Below, one piece after another: positions 53,070 through 61,882 of a DNA stretch of 64,000 nucleotides; position 1 is the first letter of the stretch, and every line of letters begins with the position of its first letter. The stretch covers positions 62,001 through 126,000 of the forward strand of contig NZ_JAQAGY010000010.1 in NCBI RefSeq assembly GCF_027533645.1, read 5' to 3'. The position numbers were made by a program, and so were the translations under genes. The notes under the pieces were generated by a model, which had not been told where the DNA came from, ran no database searches, and saw nothing but the letters and a program-made list of their open reading frames with translations. This DNA comes from Paenibacillus caseinilyticus (GTDB taxonomy: Bacteria > Bacillota > Bacilli > Paenibacillales > NBRC-103111).

Positions 53070-53638
53070 TTCCTCCTGAAGCGAGGGGGAGGCGGTAACG
53101 GCTGCCGGATGGATCGATGTTCAAGGAACGGTGCCCATTTCAGGGACTGAGCAAATTCGAGGAGACGGAGTAATTTATGGGTGCGAACCCCGTCGTGTTG
53201 GCAAGGGTGAACCCCGCAGCCGGTCGCTCTTATACCATCGTCTTACCCTAGTGGGGCTTGTCTCGATATGGTCCTTGGGAGCATCTTGGTCATTGGATCA
53301 TCGTCTCTACTGAAAGAGACCTGCAGCACGTGCATGAGGTCCTGCGCGGAATCTTGGCTTCCGTCCATGGTGCTCTCTTCCGTTCAAGCATTCTCATGCC
53401 ATAGAGTCCCCTAATAAAGGCATTTATAAACAAATTTACCCAGTAATGCAAGAAGAATAGGAAACCGGTTTTTATTCCTTGATCCGCGGGGTTCCCGAAT
53501 TCCTTCCATCTACCTCAAATGGTCAACGGAATACGAGCAGGTAGTCAATATTGTACACCGCCGGGGGCTTCTGCCCCATGCTATGATGTTCGAGAAAACG
53601 CTTTATTACCACATCTTGCGAATGGAGGATACATATTC
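53070..53638 (+). promoter_or_regulatory. Upstream region of the pullulanase gene with LacI-type palindrome
   Basis: No protein gene is convincing here. The perfect palindrome AAACCGGTTT at 53462-53471 (within GGAAACCGGTTTTT) has the CG-centred form of LacI/GalR-family operators such as MalR sites, about 170 nt before the start codon. A short hairpin GTCTCT...AGAGAC lies near 53305-53321. Confidence 0.4.
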
Positions 53639-56600
53639 ATGTCATTATGGCAGAGGAGACAGAGGGTCAGACTGCTGGCGGCATTCACAGCCGTTCTCAT
53701 GATGATTCAGCTGGTTGCGGGCGTGTTCGCGGGTTCGGCTTCGGCCGCTTCGGACAACGTAACGTATGAGGAGCAGCCGGGCGGGACGAGCCAGTGGGTC
53801 GTCGTCGGCAGCTTCCAAGGCTGGAACAATGCTTCCGAAAAGACTCAGATGAAGCATATTGTGGGAGGGTTCTATACTTACACTAGTGAGATTCTACCGG
53901 CGGGAACCCATGAATTCAAGCTCGTGAAGAGCGGCACATGGACCGGATACGACAACAACGGCGAGAACTTCTCGCTCCAGCTGGCGGAGCCTGCCTCCGT
54001 GAAGTTCTACGTGAACGAAGAGCTGGGGCAAGCCCGGATCTCCGTCCCTGGCGTAGCGGGCCTGCAGCAGTATATCCCGCAGCTGGATGCGGCGCAGCAT
54101 CCCCGGCTTGTGGGCGATGTGCAGCGGGTATTCGGCGAAGCGGAATGGTCCCCGGACCAGGCGCAGCAGTTTTTCGTTGACTACAATTTCAACAACACCG
54201 TGTACAAGCTGCAGCGCACTCTGCCGGCAGGGACTTATCAAGCCAAGGTGCTCTTCGGATCGAGCTGGTCGGGCGCGAATTACGGCACGGCCGACGGGAA
54301 GAATCTGGAGCTGGCTGTGCTGGATGCGGGGGCCGTCACGTTCACCATCGACCTCAAGGCCGATGTGAAAGCGCTTAGCCATAATTATGTGGCACAGGAT
54401 GGGGCTTTCGACGGCAAGATCAAGAAGGAAGCGATCGCCTTCGACAGCCGCTCCGTGACGTTCAAGAAGCCATTCGGCGCGATCCCGGCTGCCGGGCAGG
54501 ATCTTAAGCTGCGTATCGCAGCGGCAGCGGGCGACGTACAGACGGCCAAGGCGGAGCTGACTTCGCCGGACGGCATGTCGGCCGCCTACCTGATGACCAA
54601 AGCGACGACGGTGGACGGCAAGGATTACTTCGAGGTAACCGTGCCTGCTTCCGCGTTCGGAGGCCGTATCGGCGTATGGGGCTACAAGTTCATTCTCGTG
54701 GACGGGATGAGCAAGGTGGAGTTCGGCGACGACAGCGCCCGCGGTGGCAGCGGCGCGGTGGCGGACGAAGGGGCGCTCCCGTACGACCTGACCGTCTATG
54801 CTCCGCAGTTCAAGACGCCGGATTGGATGAAGAACGCGGTCGTATACCAGATCTTCCCGGACCGGTTCTTCGACGGGAGCAAGGACAACAACCGCGCGAA
54901 GCTGCTCGACGGTGCACGCGGAGCGCTGGATCCGCAGCACGCTACTCCGAAGAACGGGCAGAAGCTGCAGTATTTTGACGGCGGCGTGCCGAATGATCCC
55001 GCAGCGGACCAAGTGTGGGGCGCCTGGAATGATGCGCCGGAGAACCCGGACCGCCTCAAGCCGGAGAATCAGCCGTACTATCCGGAGTCGGAGTCGGACG
55101 GTGCGTGGACGAACGAATTCTACGGCGGCGACATCCAGGGGATCGAGCAGAAGCTGAGCTACCTGAAGAACCTGGGCATTACGGCCGTATATCTCAATCC
55201 GGTCGCATGGGCGGCATCCAACCACAAGTATGATGCCACCGACTACAAGCACCTCGATCCGATGTTCGGGCAGCCGGTGTACAACACGCCGGGCGATCCT
55301 GCTTCGGGCCTCGACTATGTCAAGACCCGCGAAGCGTCGGACCTCGTGTTCTCGAACTTCGCGAAGGCGGCCAAGGCGGCCGGTATCCGGATTATCAACG
55401 ACGGCGTATTCAACCACGTCGGAGACGATTCGATCTACTTTGACAGGTACTCGAAGTACCCGGAGATCGGAGCCTACGAGTATTGGGCAGCCGTCTACGG
55501 CAAGGTGAACGGGGAGGGCTTGTCGAAGGAAGCGGCGGAAGCCGCGGTACGGGCCGAATTCACCTCGCAGATCAACCCGCTGACCGGCGTGAACTACAAA
55601 TTCCCAGAGGACTTTATGTATGTCACCTGGTTCACGGTCGAGAATGCCATGGTCAAAAACCGGGACGACGACGGCCTGCATTACAAATATGACGCCTGGT
55701 GGGGCTATGATTCGCTTCCGGTCATGGACGCGAAGGAACCGCAGCTCGCACCGACCGAGTATCTGCCGGCGGACGGCATGTCTCTGCCGGGACAGCATGA
55801 GTGGAACAGTATCCACTACCGCGACAACGTGATCGGCAGCAGCCTGGCGGGACTCGGCGAGGCCGAGGCGCAGAAGCATCTCCAGACTACGGGTTCCCAG
55901 CGGTGGCTGTGGATGGGCACCAGCGGCTGGCGGCTCGACGTGGCGCCTGACGTCTCTGCCGGCACCTGGTCCAAGTTCCGCGAAGCGGTGAAGTCCACTG
56001 CAGGCCGCACCGATGCGAACGGCAGCACGATCGACGAGCCGGTGCTGATCGGCGAAGAGTGGGGCGTGGCGACGAAGTTCCTGCTCGGCGACCAGTTCGA
56101 CTCCGTCATGAACTACCGCTTCCGCGCGGCTCTGCAGTCCTTCCTTGGCGGCGGAAGCGCCGAATCGATGAACGAGGCGCTGGAATCGATCCGCGAGGAT
56201 TATCCGAAGGAAGCCTGGCAGGCACTGATGAACCTGGTAGACTCCCACGATACGATCCGCTCCATTACGAAGTACGATCATCCGGAGTGGGAAGAGGAGC
56301 ATCTGGTCATCGCAGAGGAGGCTAGCGATAAAGCGGTGAAGCTGCAAGAGCTGACTGCGATCTTCCAGATGGGCTATCCCGGCGCGCCGTCGACCTACTA
56401 CGGCAGCGAGGTCGGCCTCTCCGGCACCAAGGACCCGGATTCCCGGAAAGCCTTCCCGTGGGAGCGCGTAAGCGCGAACGGGGACGGCACCTTCACCGGC
56501 ACCGGCAAATACGCCGGATTGTTCTCCACGTACCAGAAAGCGGCGGGGCTGCGTAACACGTATCCCGTCTTCCGTACGGGCGACCTGAAGGCGGCGTACG

Positions 56601-59600
56601 CCCAAGGGGAAGTGATCGCTTATGCCCGCAAGGACGACGCCAAGGGCGCGCTGGTCGTAATCAACCGGAGCAGCGAAGCGAAGACGATCGAGGCGGACGT
56701 AGCGGGCTTCCTGCCGGAAGGCCTGCAGCTGAAGGATCTGCTCCAGGGCGGCCTTACGGCGGCAGTGTCCGGCGGCAAGGTGACCCTTACGGTTCCTGCG
56801 ACGACAGGCCTGATGATGGTGTCCGAAGGCGAGCTGCACGCGGCGCCGGCGGTGACCGGGGTATCGGCCTCCGGCGGCAACGGTGAAGTCTCCCTGAGCT
56901 GGAACGCGGCGGAAGGGGCCGATGGCTACCGGATCTACCGTGCAGCTATGGAAGGCGGCGCCGTGACGCTGATCGGCACGGCGGAGGTTCCGGCTTACAA
57001 GGATACCACCGTTGCCAACGGTACCAAATATTATTACGCCGTAACGGCACTGGCTGGCGGGGGCGAAGGCTTCCTCAGCGATATGGCGTCCGCCACTCCT
57101 GCCTATCTCGTGAACGAAGTAGGCGCGCCATCCACGATTACGGAGAGTGTCTATGCGGGTGTTGGTAAAGCTACGCAGCCGATTACGGTGACCGTGACGG
57201 TGTACGGGCTGACCGACAATCCGGCCTATACGGGCAAAGAAGCGCCGGGCCTGATCACAAGGCTCGCTTATTACAAGGATGGCACGGATCCGGAAGCGGC
57301 GCAGGATACGAAGCTGCGCTACCAGAGCGATACGGATCTCGGGAGCAAAGTGTACCAGGCGGCGTTCGAGCCGACCGATACCGGGCTGTACCGCTACCTG
57401 GCCAAGGTATCGGCCGATAACGGCGAGACTTACACCGTGTCTCCTTCGGTGACCGTAGCCGTGTACGGCGATCCGGCGGATACGACGCCGCCTGCCGCGC
57501 CGCTCCTGGAGGAGATCGCGACGGAATCCAACCGGGCGACGCTGAAATGGACAGCCGATGCGGAAGGCGTATCGGGCTACGAGGTGCTCCGCAAGGAAGC
57601 CGGCGAGGCCGGGTTCCGCAAGATCGCCGTCATGCCTGCATCCGCCAGGGAATACACCGACTATGCGGTGAGCAACGATACGGCCTACACGTATGCGGTT
57701 GCGGCCTATGACGCCTTCTACAACCGCAGCCGCTCCGCGGAACAATCGGTTACGCCGAAGCTCGTCATGGTGGATGTGAAGATGCGTCTGCATCTGCCGG
57801 ATTACACCCCGACCACCGACGATATCACGATAGCCGGCTCGTTCAACGGCTGGAATGTATCGTCGACGAAGCTGCAGGTGCCGAGCGGAGCTACGGACCG
57901 GCGGGTGGTGGAATACACCTTCAAGATGATGGCCGGCAAGTCGATCGACTACAAGTATGCAAGGGGCAAGTGGGAGACGGAAGCGTTCACGAGCCACAAG
58001 CGGATGAACCCGGATACCGAAGATTACGGCAACTGGGCCTACGGCTCCACGAATACGAATATGCAGCTGACGATCAAGAACCAGGGCGGCAACCAGATGG
58101 TCGTCGACGATTATATCCTCCGCTGGAAGGATATGCCGATGATCCTGACCCTGCCGCGCACCACTTATGGTGAAGATGTGACCTACTCCACCGCGGAGAG
58201 CTCCTTCCATCTGAAGGGTGTCGTGCCTTACGGCGTCGCCTTCACCATCAACGGCCAGCCGCTGCCGGAGGGCGCCATGAGCAGGTTCGGGGAAGTGAAC
58301 CTGGAGCAGATCCCGCTGAATCCGGGGGAGAACCGGTTCGAACTGCACATCGAGCCTACGGCCGAAACCTTGAACCAGCCATGGTACGAAGACAAGGGAC
58401 GCAAGGACAATGCGACCAAAACGCTGACGCTAAATATCACCCGCACGACGGGCGGAGAAGAGCCTTCGGCGGAACTGACGGGAATCTCGGTGAATACCGA
58501 AGCTGTGAATCTGACCGTGGGAGGCACGCATAGTGTAGTCACCACGGCAGTCTATGCGGACGCAGCGCTGAACAAGATTGTTACGGCGCAAGCAGCCTAT
58601 GCATCCAGCAGCGAAGCGGTGGCAAGTGTCGATGCCGCGGGCCGGATCACGGCGAAGAGCGCAGGCACGGCGAAGATTACGGTCACCTATGAAGGCAAAA
58701 CGGCGGAAGTGACGGTCACGGTAACTGCTCCGGCTCCGGCTGCCGAGCGTATCACGGTGAACGCCGAAACCGTGAATCTGACCGTGGGAGGCACGCACAG
58801 TGTTGTCACCACGGCGGTCTATGCGGACGCAGCGCTGAATAAGATTGTTACGGCGCAAGCAGCCTATACATCAAGCAGCGAAGCGGTAGCGAGTGTCGAC
58901 GCGGCGGGCTTGATCACGGCGAAGAGCGCAGGCACGGCGAAGATTACGGTCACTTACGAAGGCAAGACAGCGGAAGTGACGGTCACGGTAACTGCTCCGG
59001 CTCCGGCTGCCGAGCGTATCACGGTGAACACCGAAACCGTGAATCTGACCGTGGGAGGCACGCACAGTGTTGTCACCACGGCGGTCTATGCGGACGCAGC
59101 GCTGAATAAGATTGTTACGGCGCAAGCAGCCTATGCATCCAGCAGCGAAGCGGTGGCAAGTGTCGATGCTGCGGGCCGGATCACGGCGAAGAGCGCAGGC
59201 ACGGCGAAGATTACGGTCACCTATGAAGGCAAAACGGCTGTCGTAGACGTTACCGTGACAGAAGCCGCTTCCGGCGGAGACAACGGTAACGATAACGATA
59301 ATGACAACAGCAGCGACAACAGCAGCGGCGGCGGCACTTCGGGGAATTCCGCGGGTACACCTGCACAACAGGATGGGACGAAGGAACAGCCGAAGAAGGT
59401 AACCCCAGGCGACTTGGCTAAGCGTCAAGACGGCCAAGTCACCGTGGAGCTCGGAGCAGCGGAGAGCGAGCTGCAGCTTCCGGCGAACGCTGCGACGCTA
59501 CTGGAAGGCGGCTCCCTCCGGGTGAAGAAGAACGGAGTCTCCGTGCAGCTGACCGCCGCTCTGCTCGGCGAACTGGCGAAGCTGCTCCCGGCAGGCAGCG

Positions 59601-60502
59601 ATGGAGGAAGCCTTACACTGCACATCTCCGCCCTGCCGAAGGCTGAAGCTGAATCGCTTGCTGCCCAAGCGTCAAAGGCAAACGAAGCAGCAGTGAAGGC
59701 TCTCAGTGAGGTGTATGACTTCCAGCTCGGGGTCCTCGACAAGGACGGCAAGCGTCAAAGCCTGCAGACTTTCCGTGAGCCGGTCACCCTGACCTTCAGC
59801 GTGGAGGCTTCGGCCGACCGCAGCTCCACAGGTGTCTATTACCTGGCTGACAACGGAGAGCTGGAATATGCAGAAGGGACTTGGAACGGCGGCGAACTGA
59901 GCGCGAAGGTAAGCCACTTCAGCAAGTATGCCGTACTGGAATTCCAAGCCGAGTTCACCGATCTGCCTGCAGGCCACTGGGCTTCCCCAGCGGTTCAGGC
60001 GCTGGCAGCCAAGGGAATCGTGAACGGTACAGGCAGCAAGCGCTTTGCTCCGGAGCAAAGCGTGACCCGCGCCGAGTTCGCGGCAATGGTTGTTCGTGCG
60101 CTGCGGCTGGAAGTAAGGCCAAACCAAGCGCATCCGTTCGCCGACGTGGCGTCCGGCTCCTGGTACGCCGGAGCGGTGGCGACGGCTTACAACAGCGGGA
60201 TTGTGGGAGGACGGGATGCCCAGACCTTCGCACCGGATGAGCTGATCACCCGGGAAGAGATGGCGATGCTCATCATGCGCGCTTACTCGGTGAAGGCCGG
60301 CGGTAAAGCTCCGTCCGGCAGCACACTCTCAAGCATCTTCTCGGATGCGGGTGATGTATCCGCGTGGGCCGTGGATTCGGTGCAGTCCGCTGTGAAGCTG
60401 AAGCTGCTCCAAGGCAGGGATGCCGGTATCTTCGCTCCTGGCGGCACGACAACCCGAGCCGAAAGCGCACAAGTGATATATAACCTGCTGGCGTCGAAAT
60501 AA
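53639..60502 (+). CDS. SLH-anchored pullulanase/amylopullulanase-type GH13 multidomain enzyme
   Basis: About 2287 residues from ATG 53639 (SD GGAGG), preferred because it starts the signal peptide; the frame is open from 53519. Order: two X25/SusE-like starch modules (WVVVGSFQGWNN...; about 40-240), a beta module, GH13 catalytic domain (about 400-1030) with nucleophile Asp767 (GWRLDVAPDV), acid/base Glu806 (LIGEEWG) and Asp871 (NLVDSHDT), FN3-like domains, a CBM20-like domain (ITIAGSFNGWN, about 1395), three near-identical Big2 domains, an Asn/Asp/Ser/Gly linker, and three SLH domains (about 2105-2287). It should degrade pullulan, starch or glycogen at the cell surface, bound to secondary wall polymer. 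Exact specificity is uncertain. Confidence 0.9.
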   Translation: MSLWQRRQRVRLLAAFTAVLMMIQLVAGVFAGSASAASDNVTYEEQPGGTSQWVVVGSFQGWNNASEKTQMKHIVGGFYTYTSEILPAGTHEFKLVKSGTWTGYDNNGENFSLQLAEPASVKFYVNEELGQARISVPGVAGLQQYIPQLDAAQHPRLVGDVQRVFGEAEWSPDQAQQFFVDYNFNNTVYKLQRTLPAGTYQAKVLFGSSWSGANYGTADGKNLELAVLDAGAVTFTIDLKADVKALSHNYVAQDGAFDGKIKKEAIAFDSRSVTFKKPFGAIPAAGQDLKLRIAAAAGDVQTAKAELTSPDGMSAAYLMTKATTVDGKDYFEVTVPASAFGGRIGVWGYKFILVDGMSKVEFGDDSARGGSGAVADEGALPYDLTVYAPQFKTPDWMKNAVVYQIFPDRFFDGSKDNNRAKLLDGARGALDPQHATPKNGQKLQYFDGGVPNDPAADQVWGAWNDAPENPDRLKPENQPYYPESESDGAWTNEFYGGDIQGIEQKLSYLKNLGITAVYLNPVAWAASNHKYDATDYKHLDPMFGQPVYNTPGDPASGLDYVKTREASDLVFSNFAKAAKAAGIRIINDGVFNHVGDDSIYFDRYSKYPEIGAYEYWAAVYGKVNGEGLSKEAAEAAVRAEFTSQINPLTGVNYKFPEDFMYVTWFTVENAMVKNRDDDGLHYKYDAWWGYDSLPVMDAKEPQLAPTEYLPADGMSLPGQHEWNSIHYRDNVIGSSLAGLGEAEAQKHLQTTGSQRWLWMGTSGWRLDVAPDVSAGTWSKFREAVKSTAGRTDANGSTIDEPVLIGEEWGVATKFLLGDQFDSVMNYRFRAALQSFLGGGSAESMNEALESIREDYPKEAWQALMNLVDSHDTIRSITKYDHPEWEEEHLVIAEEASDKAVKLQELTAIFQMGYPGAPSTYYGSEVGLSGTKDPDSRKAFPWERVSANGDGTFTGTGKYAGLFSTYQKAAGLRNTYPVFRTGDLKAAYAQGEVIAYARKDDAKGALVVINRSSEAKTIEADVAGFLPEGLQLKDLLQGGLTAAVSGGKVTLTVPATTGLMMVSEGELHAAPAVTGVSASGGNGEVSLSWNAAEGADGYRIYRAAMEGGAVTLIGTAEVPAYKDTTVANGTKYYYAVTALAGGGEGFLSDMASATPAYLVNEVGAPSTITESVYAGVGKATQPITVTVTVYGLTDNPAYTGKEAPGLITRLAYYKDGTDPEAAQDTKLRYQSDTDLGSKVYQAAFEPTDTGLYRYLAKVSADNGETYTVSPSVTVAVYGDPADTTPPAAPLLEEIATESNRATLKWTADAEGVSGYEVLRKEAGEAGFRKIAVMPASAREYTDYAVSNDTAYTYAVAAYDAFYNRSRSAEQSVTPKLVMVDVKMRLHLPDYTPTTDDITIAGSFNGWNVSSTKLQVPSGATDRRVVEYTFKMMAGKSIDYKYARGKWETEAFTSHKRMNPDTEDYGNWAYGSTNTNMQLTIKNQGGNQMVVDDYILRWKDMPMILTLPRTTYGEDVTYSTAESSFHLKGVVPYGVAFTINGQPLPEGAMSRFGEVNLEQIPLNPGENRFELHIEPTAETLNQPWYEDKGRKDNATKTLTLNITRTTGGEEPSAELTGISVNTEAVNLTVGGTHSVVTTAVYADAALNKIVTAQAAYASSSEAVASVDAAGRITAKSAGTAKITVTYEGKTAEVTVTVTAPAPAAERITVNAETVNLTVGGTHSVVTTAVYADAALNKIVTAQAAYTSSSEAVASVDAAGLITAKSAGTAKITVTYEGKTAEVTVTVTAPAPAAERITVNTETVNLTVGGTHSVVTTAVYADAALNKIVTAQAAYASSSEAVASVDAAGRITAKSAGTAKITVTYEGKTAVVDVTVTEAASGGDNGNDNDNDNSSDNSSGGGTSGNSAGTPAQQDGTKEQPKKVTPGDLAKRQDGQVTVELGAAESELQLPANAATLLEGGSLRVKKNGVSVQLTAALLGELAKLLPAGSDGGSLTLHISALPKAEAESLAAQASKANEAAVKALSEVYDFQLGVLDKDGKRQSLQTFREPVTLTFSVEASADRSSTGVYYLADNGELEYAEGTWNGGELSAKVSHFSKYAVLEFQAEFTDLPAGHWASPAVQALAAKGIVNGTGSKRFAPEQSVTRAEFAAMVVRALRLEVRPNQAHPFADVASGSWYAGAVATAYNSGIVGGRDAQTFAPDELITREEMAMLIMRAYSVKAGGKAPSGSTLSSIFSDAGDVSAWAVDSVQSAVKLKLLQGRDAGIFAPGGTTTRAESAQVIYNLLASK
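58493..59260 (+). repeat. Three tandem 267-bp units encoding Big2 (Ig-like) domains
   Basis: Units begin at 58493, 58760 and 59027, exactly 267 bp apart. Each encodes N-x-E-x-VNLTVGGTHSVVTTAVYAD through SAGTAKITVTYEGKTA. Long stretches are identical at the nucleotide level, including third positions, pointing to recent duplication or gene conversion. The third copy diverges after GKTA into the linker. Confidence 0.92.
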
Positions 60503-60517
60503 GCGCCGGATAGCAGA

Positions 60518-60555
60518 AGCCCTCGGACCCGACTCTGGGTACCCGAGGGCTTTTT
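60518..60555. terminator. Terminator between the pullulanase gene and the convergent small gene
   Basis: AGCCCTCGG and CCGAGGGCT form the stem, followed by TTTTTG on the plus strand, 16 nt after the pullulanase stop. The minus-strand gene at 60559 ends at the other side. Confidence 0.85.
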
Positions 60556-60558
60556 GCG

Positions 60559-60795
60559 TTATAGCTGTTGTTCTTGCTCCTCGTCATAGCCTGCAGCCGG
60601 CGAATGTACAACTCCTTGTTCGAGCTGGAACATTCCGTCACTGGTTCCCGCCGTATAGGCATCGCTGAACTGTTCATGGGTTACCGCCGTGCCTTGCGAG
60701 GACTCGTCGCTGCTGGTGTAATCCGATACATCATAACTCTGGCCGGCAACCTTCCGGTAGTTGTTCAGCAGCCCCTCGGACGCTTTGTCGTTCAT
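60559..60795 (-). CDS. Small hypothetical protein, DUF4025-like
   Basis: About 78 residues from ATG 60795, with AAAGGAGGACC upstream; the frame is open to 60822. The core SYDVSDYTSSDESSQGTAVTHEQFSDAYTAGTSDG resembles, from memory, the DUF4025 family of small Bacillus proteins of unknown role. It is acidic, soluble, and ends in DEEQEQQL. It is followed 20 nt later on the plus map by the WGxxGxxG gene, same strand. Confidence 0.75.
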   Translation of the reverse strand: MNDKASEGLLNNYRKVAGQSYDVSDYTSSDESSQGTAVTHEQFSDAYTAGTSDGMFQLEQGVVHSPAAGYDEEQEQQL

Positions 60796-60842
60796 GTCGG
60801 TCCTCCTTTGGATTGTCGGCATGCCTTAGTCTGCCGGGCTCT

Positions 60843-61352
60843 CTAATATTGGCTCTCCCTGTTGCGGCCCCTGAGCCCGGCCAATCCGAGCAGGCCGAGA
60901 AGACCCACCCAGCCCCAATTTGTATCCTGATCGGCATCGGTATCCAGCATATTCACGCCCTGGTCTCCCGAGCGGATCCCCAGGTGTCCGTCTGCGCCGC
61001 CCGTATGGGCCGAGGCGCCCTGTGTACCTGCTCCTGTGCCGCTCCCGGCCTCGGAGCCGCTGCTCGTACCCTTGGATTGAATGTTCGCATCACGGCCTGG
61101 GATCGCGCCTTGTCCGTTGTCATTGGAATTGTAGGTTCCGAACAGGCTGGAGCTGCCGTAGCCGCTCGTGTCGGTCGTGGCACTGAAGCCGCTGTTGCCG
61201 CTGATATGGCTGGTATAGCCGCGCTGCGCGCTGCTCGTTCCCTGATCGGGGGAGGTACTCCAGTTCTGCATGTTCCCTGAGGCATGAACCGGAGAGGTCA
61301 GCGCGGCAGAGGATAGTATGAGTGCGAAGGCTAGCGTATGGCGAGTCTTCAT
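60843..61352 (-). CDS. Secreted low-complexity protein with WGxxGxxG C-terminal signal
   Basis: A 169-residue protein with an N-terminal signal peptide (TLAFALILSSAALTSPVHASG), a long Gly/Ser/Thr/Asn-rich middle part, and a C-terminal tail NWGWVGLLGLLGLAGLRGRNR. That tail has the tripartite form (motif WGxxGxxG, hydrophobic helix, basic end) of a known putative protein-sorting signal. SD GGGAGGAAA precedes ATG 61352. It is probably a surface or membrane-anchored protein; its processing enzyme was not seen in this window. Confidence 0.82.
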   Translation of the reverse strand: MKTRHTLAFALILSSAALTSPVHASGNMQNWSTSPDQGTSSAQRGYTSHISGNSGFSATTDTSGYGSSSLFGTYNSNDNGQGAIPGRDANIQSKGTSSGSEAGSGTGAGTQGASAHTGGADGHLGIRSGDQGVNMLDTDADQDTNWGWVGLLGLLGLAGLRGRNRESQY

Positions 61353-61882
61353 GCGATTTCCTCCCTGTGCTTAAGTTGTCGGTCCTCTATGGTTTCCCAC
61401 CGGAGTCTGCCTTTTATACGCAGGGCCCAAGGTTCTGGTGATCAACGCCCCATCCTTGTTAGACCCGGGAAGAACTTGAACTGGGCATCTGCATATACTG
61501 CATGCAGGAAGAGAACGCCAGGATCGCGCTGCAGCTCCCCGTGAAGCCGGGGGGGCCAGGATGCCAGGATCAGCCTTCCTGGATACCCGGCGGTGCAGAC
61601 GCAATAGCCGTGCCTGGCTCCCCTTCGGAAGAAGGGGATTACCGGACACGGCTATGTGGCTTAGTGCGTCATATGATGGCTTACCAGGATAAGGGTTGGC
61701 TTGGCAGCTCCCCGAACAAGCTGCCCGCATAAGTCAATCCGTGCGGCCGCGGATTCGGCCTCAGGCGGGCATCAGGACGCTGAGGCAAGTCCAAGGGCCC
61801 TAGGCTTCAGGAACCGGCAGTCCGGCCGCCTTCCTCACCGCAGCCATGCCGCCCCCTGCCAGCCAAGCGGCATGGGCACCGG
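61353..61882. other. Gene-free stretch with a long hairpin
   Basis: No convincing gene on either strand. At 61604-61655, ATAGCCGTG and CACGGCTAT enclose a second perfect stem CTCCCCTTC/GAAGGGG, giving one 52-nt imperfect hairpin without a T tract. A further inverted pair GCCATGCCGC / GCGGCATGG lies near 61843-61876, just beyond the P450 stop codon, and may help end that transcript. Confidence 0.5.

Noticed and set aside
53131-53313. 60-codon plus-strand frame between the ZIP and pullulanase genes
   Set aside because: No SD, low protein-like character and no recognisable motif; judged non-coding.
53894-58348. 1484-codon open frame on the minus strand opposite the pullulanase gene
   Set aside because: It is the antisense shadow of a GC-rich gene with strong third-position bias. 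It has Arg/His/Val-rich composition, no domains and no SD, while the plus strand encodes clear GH13 motifs.
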